Assembly (NCBI GenBank): GCA_965200895.1
Contig: CBDAVM010000002.1
Coordinates: forward strand, 1,426,001 to 1,490,000
Origin: WTFV01 sp965200895
GTDB lineage: Bacteria > Acidobacteriota > Vicinamibacteria > Vicinamibacterales > UBA8438
Direction: 5' to 3'
Length of the DNA: 64,000 nucleotides
Part shown: in pieces, positions 17,940 through 26,079 of the stretch
Numbering within the stretch: position 1 is the first letter of the stretch
Layout of the letters: every line of letters begins with the position of its first letter
Made by a program: the position numbers and the translations under genes
The notes under the pieces: model-generated
Told to the model about the DNA's origin: nothing
What the model saw: only the letters and a program-made list of their open reading frames with translations
Database searches by the model: none

Positions 17940-18965
17940 ATGCCCACAGACGCGAGGCGTTCCCGGCACATGGTCCTGCCCCTGGCAGCGTTGCTCATCA
18001 GCGCCGCCGCGCTCGCCGACGCCCAGACGCGGCCGGCGATGACCACCGAGGCAGAGTTCCTCCACGCGATGGAAGCACTGTCGAACTGGGGCCGTTGGGG
18101 CCCGGACGACGGACTGGGCGCCGCCAACCTGATCACCCCGGCCAAGCGGAAGGCCGCCGCGGCGCTGGTGACCGAGGGCCGCAGCGTGTCGCTCGCCCAC
18201 GACATCATCCAGGCCCCCACGCTCGAGGGCCAGTGGTATCTCGATCGGCAGGTGGTCAACGTCAGCGAGACCGGGGCCTCCGACCGCTACCAGTACACCG
18301 GCACCTACCACGGCGTCATCCACAGCCACCTCGACTCGGTCGCCTGCCACGTCATGTTCGAGGGCAAGGGGTACAACGGCGTGACCGCAGAGCAGGTGGT
18401 GGCGGCGGAAGGCTGCCCGCAGGGCAGCATCCACGCGCTGCGGGAGGGCATCTTCACGCGCGGCATCCTGTTCGACGCGACCCTGTTGCCGGGCCGGGAC
18501 GAAGCCGGCCGGGGCTGGGTCGAGCCCGGCACGGCGATCCGCGCCGCCGATCTCGAGGCGCTGGAGCGCATCCAGGGCGTGCGGGTCGAGCCGGGCGACG
18601 TCATCCTGCTGCACACCGGCCGCTGGAAGCGGCGGGCCGCGCTCGGCCCCTGGAACCCGTCCGAGGAGGGCGTGGCCGGCTACCACGCCGACGTGGCGTA
18701 CTTCCTGAAGGAACGCGGCGTGTCGTTCATCGGCCACGACATGTGGAACGACGCGTTCCCGCACGAGTTCTCCGACGCGGTCCGGCTGCCGATCCACCGC
18801 CTGGCGCTGGTCGCGCTCGGCGTGGGGATCTTCGACAACCTGGACTTCGACGACCTCGCCGCCACCGCGCGCGCGCTCGGCCGCTACGAGTTCCTCTTCG
18901 TGGCCGCGCCGCTGCGCATCGAGAAGGGCATGGGGTCGCCCCTGAATCCGATCGCCACCTTCTAG
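17940..18965 (+). CDS. Cyclase-family metal hydrolase, exported
   Basis: 341 residues with an AAGGAG site 5 bases before ATG. A signal peptide covers about 1-28 (MVLPLAALLISAAALADAQ). The metal motif HSHLDSVACHVM matches the paralogue at 12697-13707, again without the Gly-Thr of classical HxGTHxDxPxH. Both share the LSNWGRWG opening and the GSPLNP ending. Probably a periplasmic hydrolase acting on cyclic amide or ester substrates. It is followed by the NHL protein gene 17 bases downstream, suggesting cotranscription. Confidence 0.87.
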   Translation: MPTDARRSRHMVLPLAALLISAAALADAQTRPAMTTEAEFLHAMEALSNWGRWGPDDGLGAANLITPAKRKAAAALVTEGRSVSLAHDIIQAPTLEGQWYLDRQVVNVSETGASDRYQYTGTYHGVIHSHLDSVACHVMFEGKGYNGVTAEQVVAAEGCPQGSIHALREGIFTRGILFDATLLPGRDEAGRGWVEPGTAIRAADLEALERIQGVRVEPGDVILLHTGRWKRRAALGPWNPSEEGVAGYHADVAYFLKERGVSFIGHDMWNDAFPHEFSDAVRLPIHRLALVALGVGIFDNLDFDDLAATARALGRYEFLFVAAPLRIEKGMGSPLNPIATF

Positions 18966-18982
18966 GAAACGAGGACGAACAC

Positions 18983-20515
18983 GTGCGAACGCTCTCAACA
19001 CTCAGCCTCACCGTCGTTCTCGGCCTCGTTGTGGCAACGCCGGCCGCGGGGCAGTGGCACAGCGCCGGCGAGCCGCTGCCCGACACGTCCTGGCGCAAGC
19101 TCCGGAACGGCTTCGGCGCCATGCTGGTGCTGTCGAACCGACCGGAGGAGTTCCTCGAGGCCTGGGTCCAGCGGACGCCCGGCGTCTCCATCAGCACGAC
19201 GCGGGTCGGCCGGCGCGGGCAGCCGCTGGCGCCGTTCCTCTTCTTCATCGGCTGCGCCGAGAACCGCCTCGGGGTCTGCGACGCGTCGTTCGATCTGGAG
19301 GTGGTCCGGCCGGACGGCGCCGCCCTCTTCCGGACCCCCGATCTGGAGCTGTGGCGCGCCAAGCCCGCCCCTGCGCGCGGCACCATCGGTCTGTCGGTCG
19401 GTTACGCGGGGATCGATCTGACCGACGCCGACGCCCTGGGCCGCTATGTCGTGCGGGCCGCGGTGCGCGACGACAACGCCGGCACATCGATGACGCTGGA
19501 GCAGACCTTCGAGGTCTTCGGCGAAGTGTCGACGGTCATCGGCGACGGGATGCCGGGCCTGTCGGATACGCAGGTCAACAACCCCTACGGCGTGGTGATC
19601 GGGCCGGACGGCGCGCTCTATTTCTGTGACCTCGACAACCAGATGATCCGGCGCCTGAACCTGGCGACGGGGACGACGACGACGATCGCCGGCAACGGCG
19701 AACGGGGCTACGGCGGCGACGGCGGGCCGGCGACCGAGGCCCTGCTCAACATGCCGCACGAGATCCAGTTCGACGCGCGCGGCGACCTCTACATCGTCGA
19801 GCGGGACAACCATGTCGTCCGCAAGGTGGACATGCAGACCGGGATCATCTCGACCGTGGCGGGCACCGGCGAGGCCGGCTTCTCCGGCGACGGCGGGCCG
19901 GCGACCGCGGCGCGACTTCGCGCGCCGCACAGCATCGTGTTCGCTCCGGACGGCCGGCTGCTGATCTGCGACATCGGCAACCACCGCATGCGGCGCGTCG
20001 ACCTGCAAACCGGGATCATCGAGACCTTCGCCGGCACCGGCGAGCGCGAGCCGACGCCGGACGGCGCGCCGCTGGCCGGCACGCCGTTGAACGGACCGCG
20101 CGCGATGGCGCTCGACCCGGACGGCAACCTCTATCTCGCGCTGCGGGAGGGGAACGCCATCTACCGCATCGACCTCGGGAACGAGACGATCCACCACGTG
20201 GCGGGCACCGGCGAGCAGGGCTACTCGGGCGACGGCGGGCCGGCGCGCGAGGCGACGCTCGCCGGCCCGAAGGGACTCGCCTACGCCGCCGACGGCACGC
20301 TCTATGTCGCCGATACCGAGAACCACGTGATCCGCCGCATCAACACCGCAACGGGGATCATCTCGACCGCCCTGGGGACCGGCGAACGGGGAGACGGACC
20401 GGAGCCCGAGCCGCGGCGCTGCCGGACGAACCGGCCGCACGGCATCTGGGTGGACGAGGCCGGCGCACTCTACGTGGGCGACAGCGAGGCGCACCGCATC
20501 CGGGTGCTGCGGTAG
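18983..20515 (+). CDS. Secreted NHL-repeat beta-propeller protein with N-terminal domain
   Basis: 510 residues from a GTG start (signal peptide to about residue 23, TPAAGQW). Residues 25-180 form an unassigned beta-rich domain. From about 185 there are five to six NHL blades of a distinctive type, each with an ISTVAGTGEAGFSGDGGPA-like loop followed by LYIVERDNHVVRKV. This SxTVAGxGxxGxxGDGGPA pattern is found in large surface NHL proteins and teneurin-like propellers. Ligand unknown. It follows the cyclase gene at 17940-18965. Confidence 0.84.
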   Translation: MRTLSTLSLTVVLGLVVATPAAGQWHSAGEPLPDTSWRKLRNGFGAMLVLSNRPEEFLEAWVQRTPGVSISTTRVGRRGQPLAPFLFFIGCAENRLGVCDASFDLEVVRPDGAALFRTPDLELWRAKPAPARGTIGLSVGYAGIDLTDADALGRYVVRAAVRDDNAGTSMTLEQTFEVFGEVSTVIGDGMPGLSDTQVNNPYGVVIGPDGALYFCDLDNQMIRRLNLATGTTTTIAGNGERGYGGDGGPATEALLNMPHEIQFDARGDLYIVERDNHVVRKVDMQTGIISTVAGTGEAGFSGDGGPATAARLRAPHSIVFAPDGRLLICDIGNHRMRRVDLQTGIIETFAGTGEREPTPDGAPLAGTPLNGPRAMALDPDGNLYLALREGNAIYRIDLGNETIHHVAGTGEQGYSGDGGPAREATLAGPKGLAYAADGTLYVADTENHVIRRINTATGIISTALGTGERGDGPEPEPRRCRTNRPHGIWVDEAGALYVGDSEAHRIRVLR

Positions 20516-20553
20516 TACGGTTCTCGTCCGGGTGGGGTGCGCGGGCAGCCTGG

Positions 20554-21642
20554 CTACGCGCCCTCATCCGCCCGGGTCGATGCGGGGGCGTTGCTTCCCC
20601 AGCCGTCGCCCCAGCGGGTCCTGCGCGCGGTGCGGTAGCGGTCGCCGTCGCGGCGCGTCACCAGTTCGCGGCGCAGTCCGCCGGCCGTGCACAGCGGGAG
20701 CACCACGCGCCGCGGCGCGGTTTCCGGTCGGCGCAGCACCCGCGCGGCGCAGGGATCGGCGCGCCCGCGGGTCACCACCACGTAGGCGTACTTCTCGTCC
20801 TCGTAGGGCAGCCGCCCGCCCTTGAGGCGCCGGTGCAGACTCGACCGGTTCACACGCGCCCCGAAGTGACACCAGTCGTCCGCCGGCAGCGGGCAGACAC
20901 CGGCGTGGGGACACGGGGCGGCGACCGCGGCCCCGTGCTCGACAAGGCGCGCCCGCGCCCGCATCACGCGGGCGGCGCCGGCCGGAGTCCCCGGCTCGAC
21001 GATGACGAGCGCGCCCGTCGCCAGGCTCCACGCGGTGTCCACGAAGCGGTCGCGATCCCCCTGCCGCAACTCTCCGAGGACGTAGCCGACCAGCACCAGG
21101 TCGTGTCCTTCGAGCTCGTGCGCGCGCACGGCGTCCTGCACGCGCCACGTCGACTGCACGCCTGCGGCCAGCCCGCCGCCGGCCTGCTGGACGGGTTCAG
21201 TCCGGTCAAGCCTGACGGAAGTCGACTGCACGCCTGCGGCCAGCCCGCCGCCGGCCTGCAGCCGGCGGCCCAACTCCGCCATGTCGACGTCGATCTCGAC
21301 ATGGGTGGCGCGCTGCAGAGCGGGAAAGTGCGGGCGCGCCGCCCAGAGTCCGGGCGCCGGCCCCGCGCCGAGCTCCAGCAGGCTGTTCACCGGCAGCTCC
21401 GGCGCGTGGCGGCGCAGCTCGCCGAACACCGCGTGCGTCGCCGCGCAGGTCGCCGGCAGCCGCTCCGCCACGTAGGCCAGCCGGTCGTACCGCGACGTCC
21501 ACGGCGCCGCAGCCCCGGCGACGTCCCGATAGGCCGCCGAGAGCCGCTCCGACGCCCGCTGGAGCGCGGCGAGCGGCGCCCCGTCCAACAGCCGCTCGGT
21601 CGCCTCGCGCAACGCGAGCGGTGACGGCCGCGCATGCGTCAT
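20554..21642 (-). CDS. Rsm22-like small-ribosomal-subunit methyltransferase, with in-frame repeat insertion
   Basis: 362 residues. SAM-binding core LLELGAGPAPGLWAAR and the downstream VLVGYVLGEL and CPHAGVCPL segments identify the Rsm22 family, whose members act in ribosome assembly; the Cys cluster near CPHAGVC is the family metal site. Between the DMAELGR strand and RVQDAV a 24-residue unit (AGGGLAAGVQST) occurs twice. The DNA copies are at 21149-21187 and 21221-21259, identical over 39 bases. This looks like an in-frame insertion of a mobile repeat into a surface loop. Confidence 0.85.
   Translation of the reverse strand: MTHARPSPLALREATERLLDGAPLAALQRASERLSAAYRDVAGAAAPWTSRYDRLAYVAERLPATCAATHAVFGELRRHAPELPVNSLLELGAGPAPGLWAARPHFPALQRATHVEIDVDMAELGRRLQAGGGLAAGVQSTSVRLDRTEPVQQAGGGLAAGVQSTWRVQDAVRAHELEGHDLVLVGYVLGELRQGDRDRFVDTAWSLATGALVIVEPGTPAGAARVMRARARLVEHGAAVAAPCPHAGVCPLPADDWCHFGARVNRSSLHRRLKGGRLPYEDEKYAYVVVTRGRADPCAARVLRRPETAPRRVVLPLCTAGGLRRELVTRRDGDRYRTARRTRWGDGWGSNAPASTRADEGA
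21149..21259. repeat. Two identical 39-bp repeats, 72 bp apart, inside the Rsm22-like gene
   Basis: Copies at 21149-21187 and 21221-21259 begin gtcgactgcacgcctgcggc. The 72-base period is a multiple of three and keeps the reading frame. No counterpart is expected in other Rsm22 proteins. Confidence 0.85.
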
Positions 21643-21779
21643 CGGACTCGACGCTTCTCGGTCAGAGCACGTGCACAAGTCCGGCATCCCGGTATTCGCT
21701 CTCCCAGTGACGTCAGCGCTTGATGTTCGTGGCGCGAGTCCGCCCATGCGATCAGCACGTTGATATCGAGCAGCAGCCT
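21639..21779 (-). pseudogene. VapC (PIN-domain toxin) remnant
   Basis: Read on the minus strand the region gives LLLDINVLIAWADSRHEHQ, the classic PIN-domain N-terminus with its first catalytic Asp. It soon ends in CRTCARALTEKRRVR, reminiscent of the downstream CxLTxxxxVR segment. There is no start codon and most of the 130-residue domain is missing. The terminal TGA overlaps the ATG of the Rsm22-like gene. The preceding coiled-coil gene stops directly at its upstream edge. Confidence 0.4.
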
Positions 21780-22409
21780 TCAACGCACAGTGGCGGCGCG
21801 GATCTCGAGCTGTTCACAGGTCGCGGAAGGGAAGGCGGGGCGGTTCTCGACGGCCGGGCCGTCTGCGTCGGCGGCACCGGAAGCCGACTGATGCCGAACC
21901 TCGTCGATCAGGCACAACGCAGCAAGCAGGAGTGAGCCGTTGAGGGCTTCGGTCTGATCACGCATCGTCTCCCGGATGGCAGCGCGGCCCTGCGCCGCCT
22001 CCTCGCGGATGGTCCACATCTCCTCCCGGATGGCAGCGCGGTCCTGCACCGCGGCGTCGAAGCCCGCGCGCATCTCGCTGCGGATGGCAGCGCGGTCCTG
22101 CACCGCGGCGTCGAAGCCGGCCTGCATCGTCTCCCGGATGGCGGCAATGCCTTGGCGAATCTCGGCCCGGTCCCGGCTCGCCTCGTCGAGGCGCGAAAGC
22201 AGGGTGGTGCTCTCCAGGTTGACGCCAGCGCGCCGGTCCGCGCGGCTCTCGCGGTAGACGCCGATGACCAGCGTGACGATCACGCCGAGGAAACCGACCA
22301 CCAGCGTACCGAAGAGAATGCGCGTGTCCCGACTCAGCGCCGCCGCCCGCGGCGGATCCAGCCGCTCCGCGCTAGGCGCCGCCCGACCGGGCTGCTCGTC
22401 CTTCTCCAT
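21780..22409 (-). CDS. Small membrane protein with repeated coiled coil
   Basis: 209 residues with an AGGGG site before ATG 22407-22409. One membrane helix (ILFGTLVVGFLGVIVTLVIGVY) is followed by a long amphipathic helix made of an 18-residue repeat (AGFDAAVQDRAAIR...). The repeat is also seen as DNA copies at 22027-22064 and 22081-22118. The C-terminal 40 residues are less ordered. The layout (short N-terminus, one helix, coiled coil) is shared with the protein encoded at 51586-51960. Function unknown. Confidence 0.68.
   Translation of the reverse strand: MEKDEQPGRAAPSAERLDPPRAAALSRDTRILFGTLVVGFLGVIVTLVIGVYRESRADRRAGVNLESTTLLSRLDEASRDRAEIRQGIAAIRETMQAGFDAAVQDRAAIRSEMRAGFDAAVQDRAAIREEMWTIREEAAQGRAAIRETMRDQTEALNGSLLLAALCLIDEVRHQSASGAADADGPAVENRPAFPSATCEQLEIRAATVR
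22027..22118. repeat. 54-bp-period direct repeat inside the coiled-coil gene
   Basis: A 38-base block beginning cggatggcagcgcggtcctg occurs at 22027-22064 and again, identical, at 22081-22118. It encodes the coiled-coil repeat, so it is probably a recent internal duplication. Confidence 0.8.
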
Positions 22410-22517
22410 CGATTCCCCTGCAGTCCGCGGCAGCTCCCCGTACGCGATCGGCGATATCCGGTTGGCGCCGCCAAACCCGTCGCAGGACTCCGTGTTCGGC
22501 CCAACCACCACCGCCCC

Positions 22518-22571
22518 GGGAGCTTGCGCCGCAGAACTCGCTCCCGCTGTGTCTCTGCGGCGCAAGCTCCC
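22518..22571. repeat. Perfect 18-bp inverted repeat, half copy of a dispersed element
   Basis: Arms at 22518-22535 and 22554-22571. The core cttgcgccgcag recurs at 34231-34243 and 60741-60752, and near 58455. Could fold as a strong hairpin. Confidence 0.8.
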
Positions 22572-22761
22572 AGCCTGCCCGTTTCCGTCAGCCACGGCCT
22601 GCGAGCGGCGCCGCATCCGCCGGGTCGCTCTGCGCTGTCCAGCGTACCACGCCATCGAGCCGCTGGAAGACCTGGCCTGGCTCGGCATCACCCTCTCCGG
22701 CACGGTTTGCAGGACGGATCACCAGGTCCGAAAACGGCCGATCCGCGCCGCGCCCCGGCGC

Positions 22762-22767
22762 TATAGT
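22762..22767 (+). promoter_or_regulatory. Possible -10 box (TATAGT) for a leaderless ada-alkA transcript
   Basis: TATAGT ends 7 bases before the ATG at 22775, no ribosome-binding site is visible, and the spacing would put the transcript start at or next to the start codon. No good -35 box is visible, so this is weak. Confidence 0.25.
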
Positions 22768-22774
22768 GTCGCCG

Positions 22775-24406
22775 ATGCTGGATGCTGCGACGTGCGAACG
22801 GGCCCGCCTGGCGCGCGACGCGCGCTTCGACGGCCGCTTCTTCGTAGCCGTCGTGACCACCGGCATCTACTGCCGGCCCGTCTGTCCGGTACAACCGCCG
22901 GCGGCCGCCCACGTGCGCTTCTACGGCTCGGCGCCGGCGGCCGCCCGGGCCGGCTTCCGTCCCTGTCTGCGCTGCCGTCCGGAGACGGCGCCGGGCAGTC
23001 CGGCATGGTTCGGCACCCCGGCCACCGTGCGCCGCGCCCTGCGCCTGATAGACGCCGGCGCGCTCGACGCCGGCGGCGCGGACGATCTGGCGCAACGCCT
23101 CGGTGTCGGGGCGCGGCATCTGCGACGGCTGTTCGACCGTCACATCGGCGCGCCGCCGCAGCAGGTCGCGGCAACCTGCCGCCTGCACCGCGCCAAGCGG
23201 CTGCTCGACGCCACCGACCTGTCGGTGGCCGCCGTCGCACAGGCGGCCGGGTTCGGCAGTGTCCGGCGCTTCAACGACGTGATCCGGCGGACGTACGGCT
23301 GCGCACCGCGCGACCTGCGCGGACGGAAGCGCAGGTCGCAGCCGACCGCAGGATCCGACGGCGCGCTGCGTCTCCGCCTGCGCTACCGGCCGCCGTACGA
23401 CGCGGCGGCGCTGCTCGCCTTTCTGGCGCCGCGCGCCGTGCCCGGGCTGGAGGCCGTCGACGTGGCGCGGCGCACCTACCGGCGCACGTTCCGTCTGTCC
23501 GGAGACGTCCGCGCCGACGGCAGCGGCGAGGCCGCCCGGACGGCGCAGCCGGCCGCGGGCGTCGTGCGCCTGGAAGCGGGCCGCGCCGGATACCTGAACG
23601 CCGAGGTCTGTCATCCCGACGCCCGGGTGCTGCTGGACGTCACGGCCCGGTTGCGGAGGCTCTTCGACCTGGATGCCGATCCGGTGTCCTTCCGCCAGCG
23701 CCTGGCCGGCCCCGGTCCGCTGCACGCCCGGCTCTCGGCGCTTCCCGGCATACGGGTTCCCGGAGCCTGGGACGGCTTCGAGCTGGCGGTCCGCGCGATC
23801 CTCGGCCAGCAGGTGACGGTGCGGGGCGCGACGACGCTCGCGGGCCGACTCGTGGAGGCGTTGGGAGAACGGCTGCCCGAGCCGCTGCGGGGCCCGGGCC
23901 TCACGTGGACGTTTCCGCCCCCGGCTGCCGTCGCCGGGTTCGACCTGCGCACGATCGGCGTGCCGACGGCGCGGGCGACCGCGTTGCGCACCGTGGCGGC
24001 GGCGGTCGCGACCGGCCGGCTCGACCTCGACGCGACCGCCGACCCGGATGCGGTGCGGGCGCAACTGAGCGCCATTGCCGGCATCGGCCCCTGGACCACC
24101 GAGTACATCGCCATGCGTGCGCTGCGCGATCCGGACGCCTTCCCCGCCGGCGACCTCGGCCTGCGCAGGGCCGTCGCAGGCCCGGCTCCGACCGTTCGAC
24201 CGCGGAGCAACGCAGCCAGGCGGGATGCATCGCCGCTCGAATGCCGCGACGACTTCCGCCACGGGCCTCCAGCTCCGATCAGCGCGCGGGAACTGCACGC
24301 GATGGCCGAGCCGTGGCGCCCCTGGCGCGCCTATGCCGCGATGCTGCTGTGGCAGGACACCCCCGCAAACCATCCGGAAGGAAGAGATGCCCAGGTCGTA
24401 CCATGA
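22775..24406 (+). CDS. Bifunctional Ada (methylphosphotriester/AraC HTH)-AlkA DNA glycosylase
   Basis: 543 residues from ATG 22775; an in-frame GTG lies three codons upstream. The Ada zinc domain shows the four cysteines in GIYCRPVCP and PCLRCRPE; the first accepts methyl from phosphotriesters. An AraC HTH (about 80-175) follows. Residues about 190-543 are an AlkA 3-methyladenine glycosylase with AILGQQVTVRGA and the HhH loop IAGIGPWTTEYIAMRAL, then catalytic Asp460 in AGDLGLR. About 30 extra, low-complexity residues follow the catalytic Asp before the WRPWRAYAAMLLW helix. It overlaps ogt. Confidence 0.92.
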   Translation: MLDAATCERARLARDARFDGRFFVAVVTTGIYCRPVCPVQPPAAAHVRFYGSAPAAARAGFRPCLRCRPETAPGSPAWFGTPATVRRALRLIDAGALDAGGADDLAQRLGVGARHLRRLFDRHIGAPPQQVAATCRLHRAKRLLDATDLSVAAVAQAAGFGSVRRFNDVIRRTYGCAPRDLRGRKRRSQPTAGSDGALRLRLRYRPPYDAAALLAFLAPRAVPGLEAVDVARRTYRRTFRLSGDVRADGSGEAARTAQPAAGVVRLEAGRAGYLNAEVCHPDARVLLDVTARLRRLFDLDADPVSFRQRLAGPGPLHARLSALPGIRVPGAWDGFELAVRAILGQQVTVRGATTLAGRLVEALGERLPEPLRGPGLTWTFPPPAAVAGFDLRTIGVPTARATALRTVAAAVATGRLDLDATADPDAVRAQLSAIAGIGPWTTEYIAMRALRDPDAFPAGDLGLRRAVAGPAPTVRPRSNAARRDASPLECRDDFRHGPPAPISARELHAMAEPWRPWRAYAAMLLWQDTPANHPEGRDAQVVP

Positions 24407-24887
24407 CTTCGAGACGCCCATCGGCGCCCTGCGCCTGGTGGGCGACGAGCAACGCGTCGAACGCGTCGACCTGCCGAACGCGGCGGCGCGGCGGCCGGAC
24501 CCGGCCTGGCGGGAAGCGCGCGGCGCGCTGCCCATGGCGTTGCAGGCGGCGAGACGCCAACTCGCGGAGTACTTCGCAGGGGCGCGCCGCAATTTCGATC
24601 TGCCGCTCGCTCCCGACGGCACCAGGTTCCAGCGCCGCGTCTGGGAGGAACTGCGCCGCATCCCCTTCGCCGAGACCATCTCCTACGGCGAGCTGGCCCG
24701 CCGCATCGCCAGACCGACCGCGGCGCGGGCGGTCGGCGCGGCCAACGGCAGGAACCCGCTCGCCATCGTCGTCCCCTGCCACCGTGTCATCGGCGCGGAC
24801 GGCACGCTCACCGGATACGGCGGCGGCCTGGCGGTCAAGGAGGCGCTGCTGGCGCTCGAACGCCATGTCGCCGGCGGCACGGGCTGA
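24387..24887 (+). CDS. ogt: Methylated-DNA-protein-cysteine S-methyltransferase (Ogt)
   Basis: 166 residues. The active-site motif is VPCHRVIG with acceptor Cys131, preceded by the recognition helix GRNPLAIV and RAVGAANG. It removes O6-methyl from guanine by suicide transfer. ATG has a GGAAGGAAGAG-type ribosome-binding region. The start lies inside the ada-alkA 3' end (20-base overlap), so the two alkylation-repair genes are coupled and together supply all the usual Ada functions. Confidence 0.95.
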   Translation: MPRSYHDFETPIGALRLVGDEQRVERVDLPNAAARRPDPAWREARGALPMALQAARRQLAEYFAGARRNFDLPLAPDGTRFQRRVWEELRRIPFAETISYGELARRIARPTAARAVGAANGRNPLAIVVPCHRVIGADGTLTGYGGGLAVKEALLALERHVAGGTG

Positions 24888-24957
24888 TCGACACGGGATC
24901 CTGCGACACTCAGCGCCGGGACATTTCGAGACGGCGCCAGAAGTCCGCTTCGTCAGC

Positions 24958-25917
24958 TCAGGCGAGCGCCGCCACGGTCACCGTCTCCCGCGGCAGGGCG
25001 AGCAGCGCCGCCGGGTCGGCCGGAAAGTCCGGCGAGACCTGCCTGCCGCGCATCACGAGCAGGGTCCGCAGCGTGATCGCCAGATCTTCCGCGCGTCCCT
25101 CGGCGTGTCCTTCCGCCCGCCCCTCGGCGATCAGCCGGCGCGACAGCGGGTCGTCCTCCGGGCCGGCGCCCTCCCGCGCGCCGAGCGCACGCCCGACGCG
25201 CTCCAGCACCCGGCAGGTGGCCGCCGTGGGTACCGGTTCGGTCAGGGCCGTATTGATCTCCGTCGCCAGCCAACCAGGGAACGCCCGGCTGGACGCCGCC
25301 GCCAGGTAGCGCCCGCCCTCCAGCGTGTGAATCGTCACTCCCGCAGGCTTGCGCCGCGTCGCCCCTTCCGGCGGCACCATCACCCACAGCTCGGGCACGC
25401 CCCACGCCTCGTAGACCGGCAACTTGCCCGGCCGCACATCGGTGGTGTGGTCAACCTCCAGCACCACGTCGGGGAAGTCGTGCTGGCCGACGGTCAGCGA
25501 CGAGTTGCGCGGCATCACGGCGCGCGCCGGGTGCAGATAGACGGTTTCGTCCGCCTCCATGGCGCGCTCGGACCAACCCTCGGCATCGCGCAGCACCAGC
25601 GAGACCGAGCCCAGCGAGACGATGGGAGCACCGCGCAGCGAGGCGATGCGTTCGACCAGGTGGGGCAACCGGCGGGAGGTCCACTCGTGGACGGCGGAGA
25701 CGTCGCGGACCACCCAGGCTGCACTGGCGCGGCGGTCCCAGTACTCGATCCGGCCGTCGTACGCGTCGAAGCCGTCGCGCGTCATGCGCACGCGATCGGC
25801 GCCGGGGAAGCGCAGCCGGTCGTAGCGGACCTCGCGGCGTGCGACCGCCGGGGCTGACGCGACAGCGCCCGCGCCGCGCACGTTCAGTGGAACGCCAGTT
25901 CTGCTGTCCACTACCAT
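24958..25917 (-). CDS. Uma2-family putative endonuclease (DUF820)
   Basis: 319 residues. The PD-(D/E)XK-like core of Uma2 is visible as FPDVVLEVDHTTDVRPGKLPVYEAWGVPELWV, giving D...ExD...K in strand order. The C-terminus contains a small tandem GRAEGHAEGRAED stretch, common in this family. N-terminal 60 residues are poorly conserved, so the start (ATG 25915-25917) is uncertain. Uma2 proteins are abundant in cyanobacteria and Acidobacteriota with no proven role. Monocistronic, convergent with ogt. Confidence 0.82.
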   Translation of the reverse strand: MVVDSRTGVPLNVRGAGAVASAPAVARREVRYDRLRFPGADRVRMTRDGFDAYDGRIEYWDRRASAAWVVRDVSAVHEWTSRRLPHLVERIASLRGAPIVSLGSVSLVLRDAEGWSERAMEADETVYLHPARAVMPRNSSLTVGQHDFPDVVLEVDHTTDVRPGKLPVYEAWGVPELWVMVPPEGATRRKPAGVTIHTLEGGRYLAAASSRAFPGWLATEINTALTEPVPTAATCRVLERVGRALGAREGAGPEDDPLSRRLIAEGRAEGHAEGRAEDLAITLRTLLVMRGRQVSPDFPADPAALLALPRETVTVAALA

Positions 25918-26079
25918 GCATCGTAGCATCGCGGCGGCAGGACGTTCCAGGCACAGGGCACCATGGGTGGCGCTCCCCCGGCGGCGCCGGCAACACACCG
26001 GGGCCGCCGTCTACAACGGAACGCCCGGCGTCAGGCGCCCCCTCCCGGGGCAATCCGCGGCGCGCGCACCCGGCGTCGG

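Larger units (their letters stand above)
22410..22774. other. 365-base intergenic region with a long palindrome
   Basis: It separates the divergent coiled-coil gene and ada-alkA. At 22518-22571 there is a perfect 18-bp inverted repeat (gggagcttgcgccgcaga and its complement) around an 18-base loop. The arm equals the second hairpin of the dispersed two-hairpin element described for 34178-34282. No gene seen. Confidence 0.6.
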
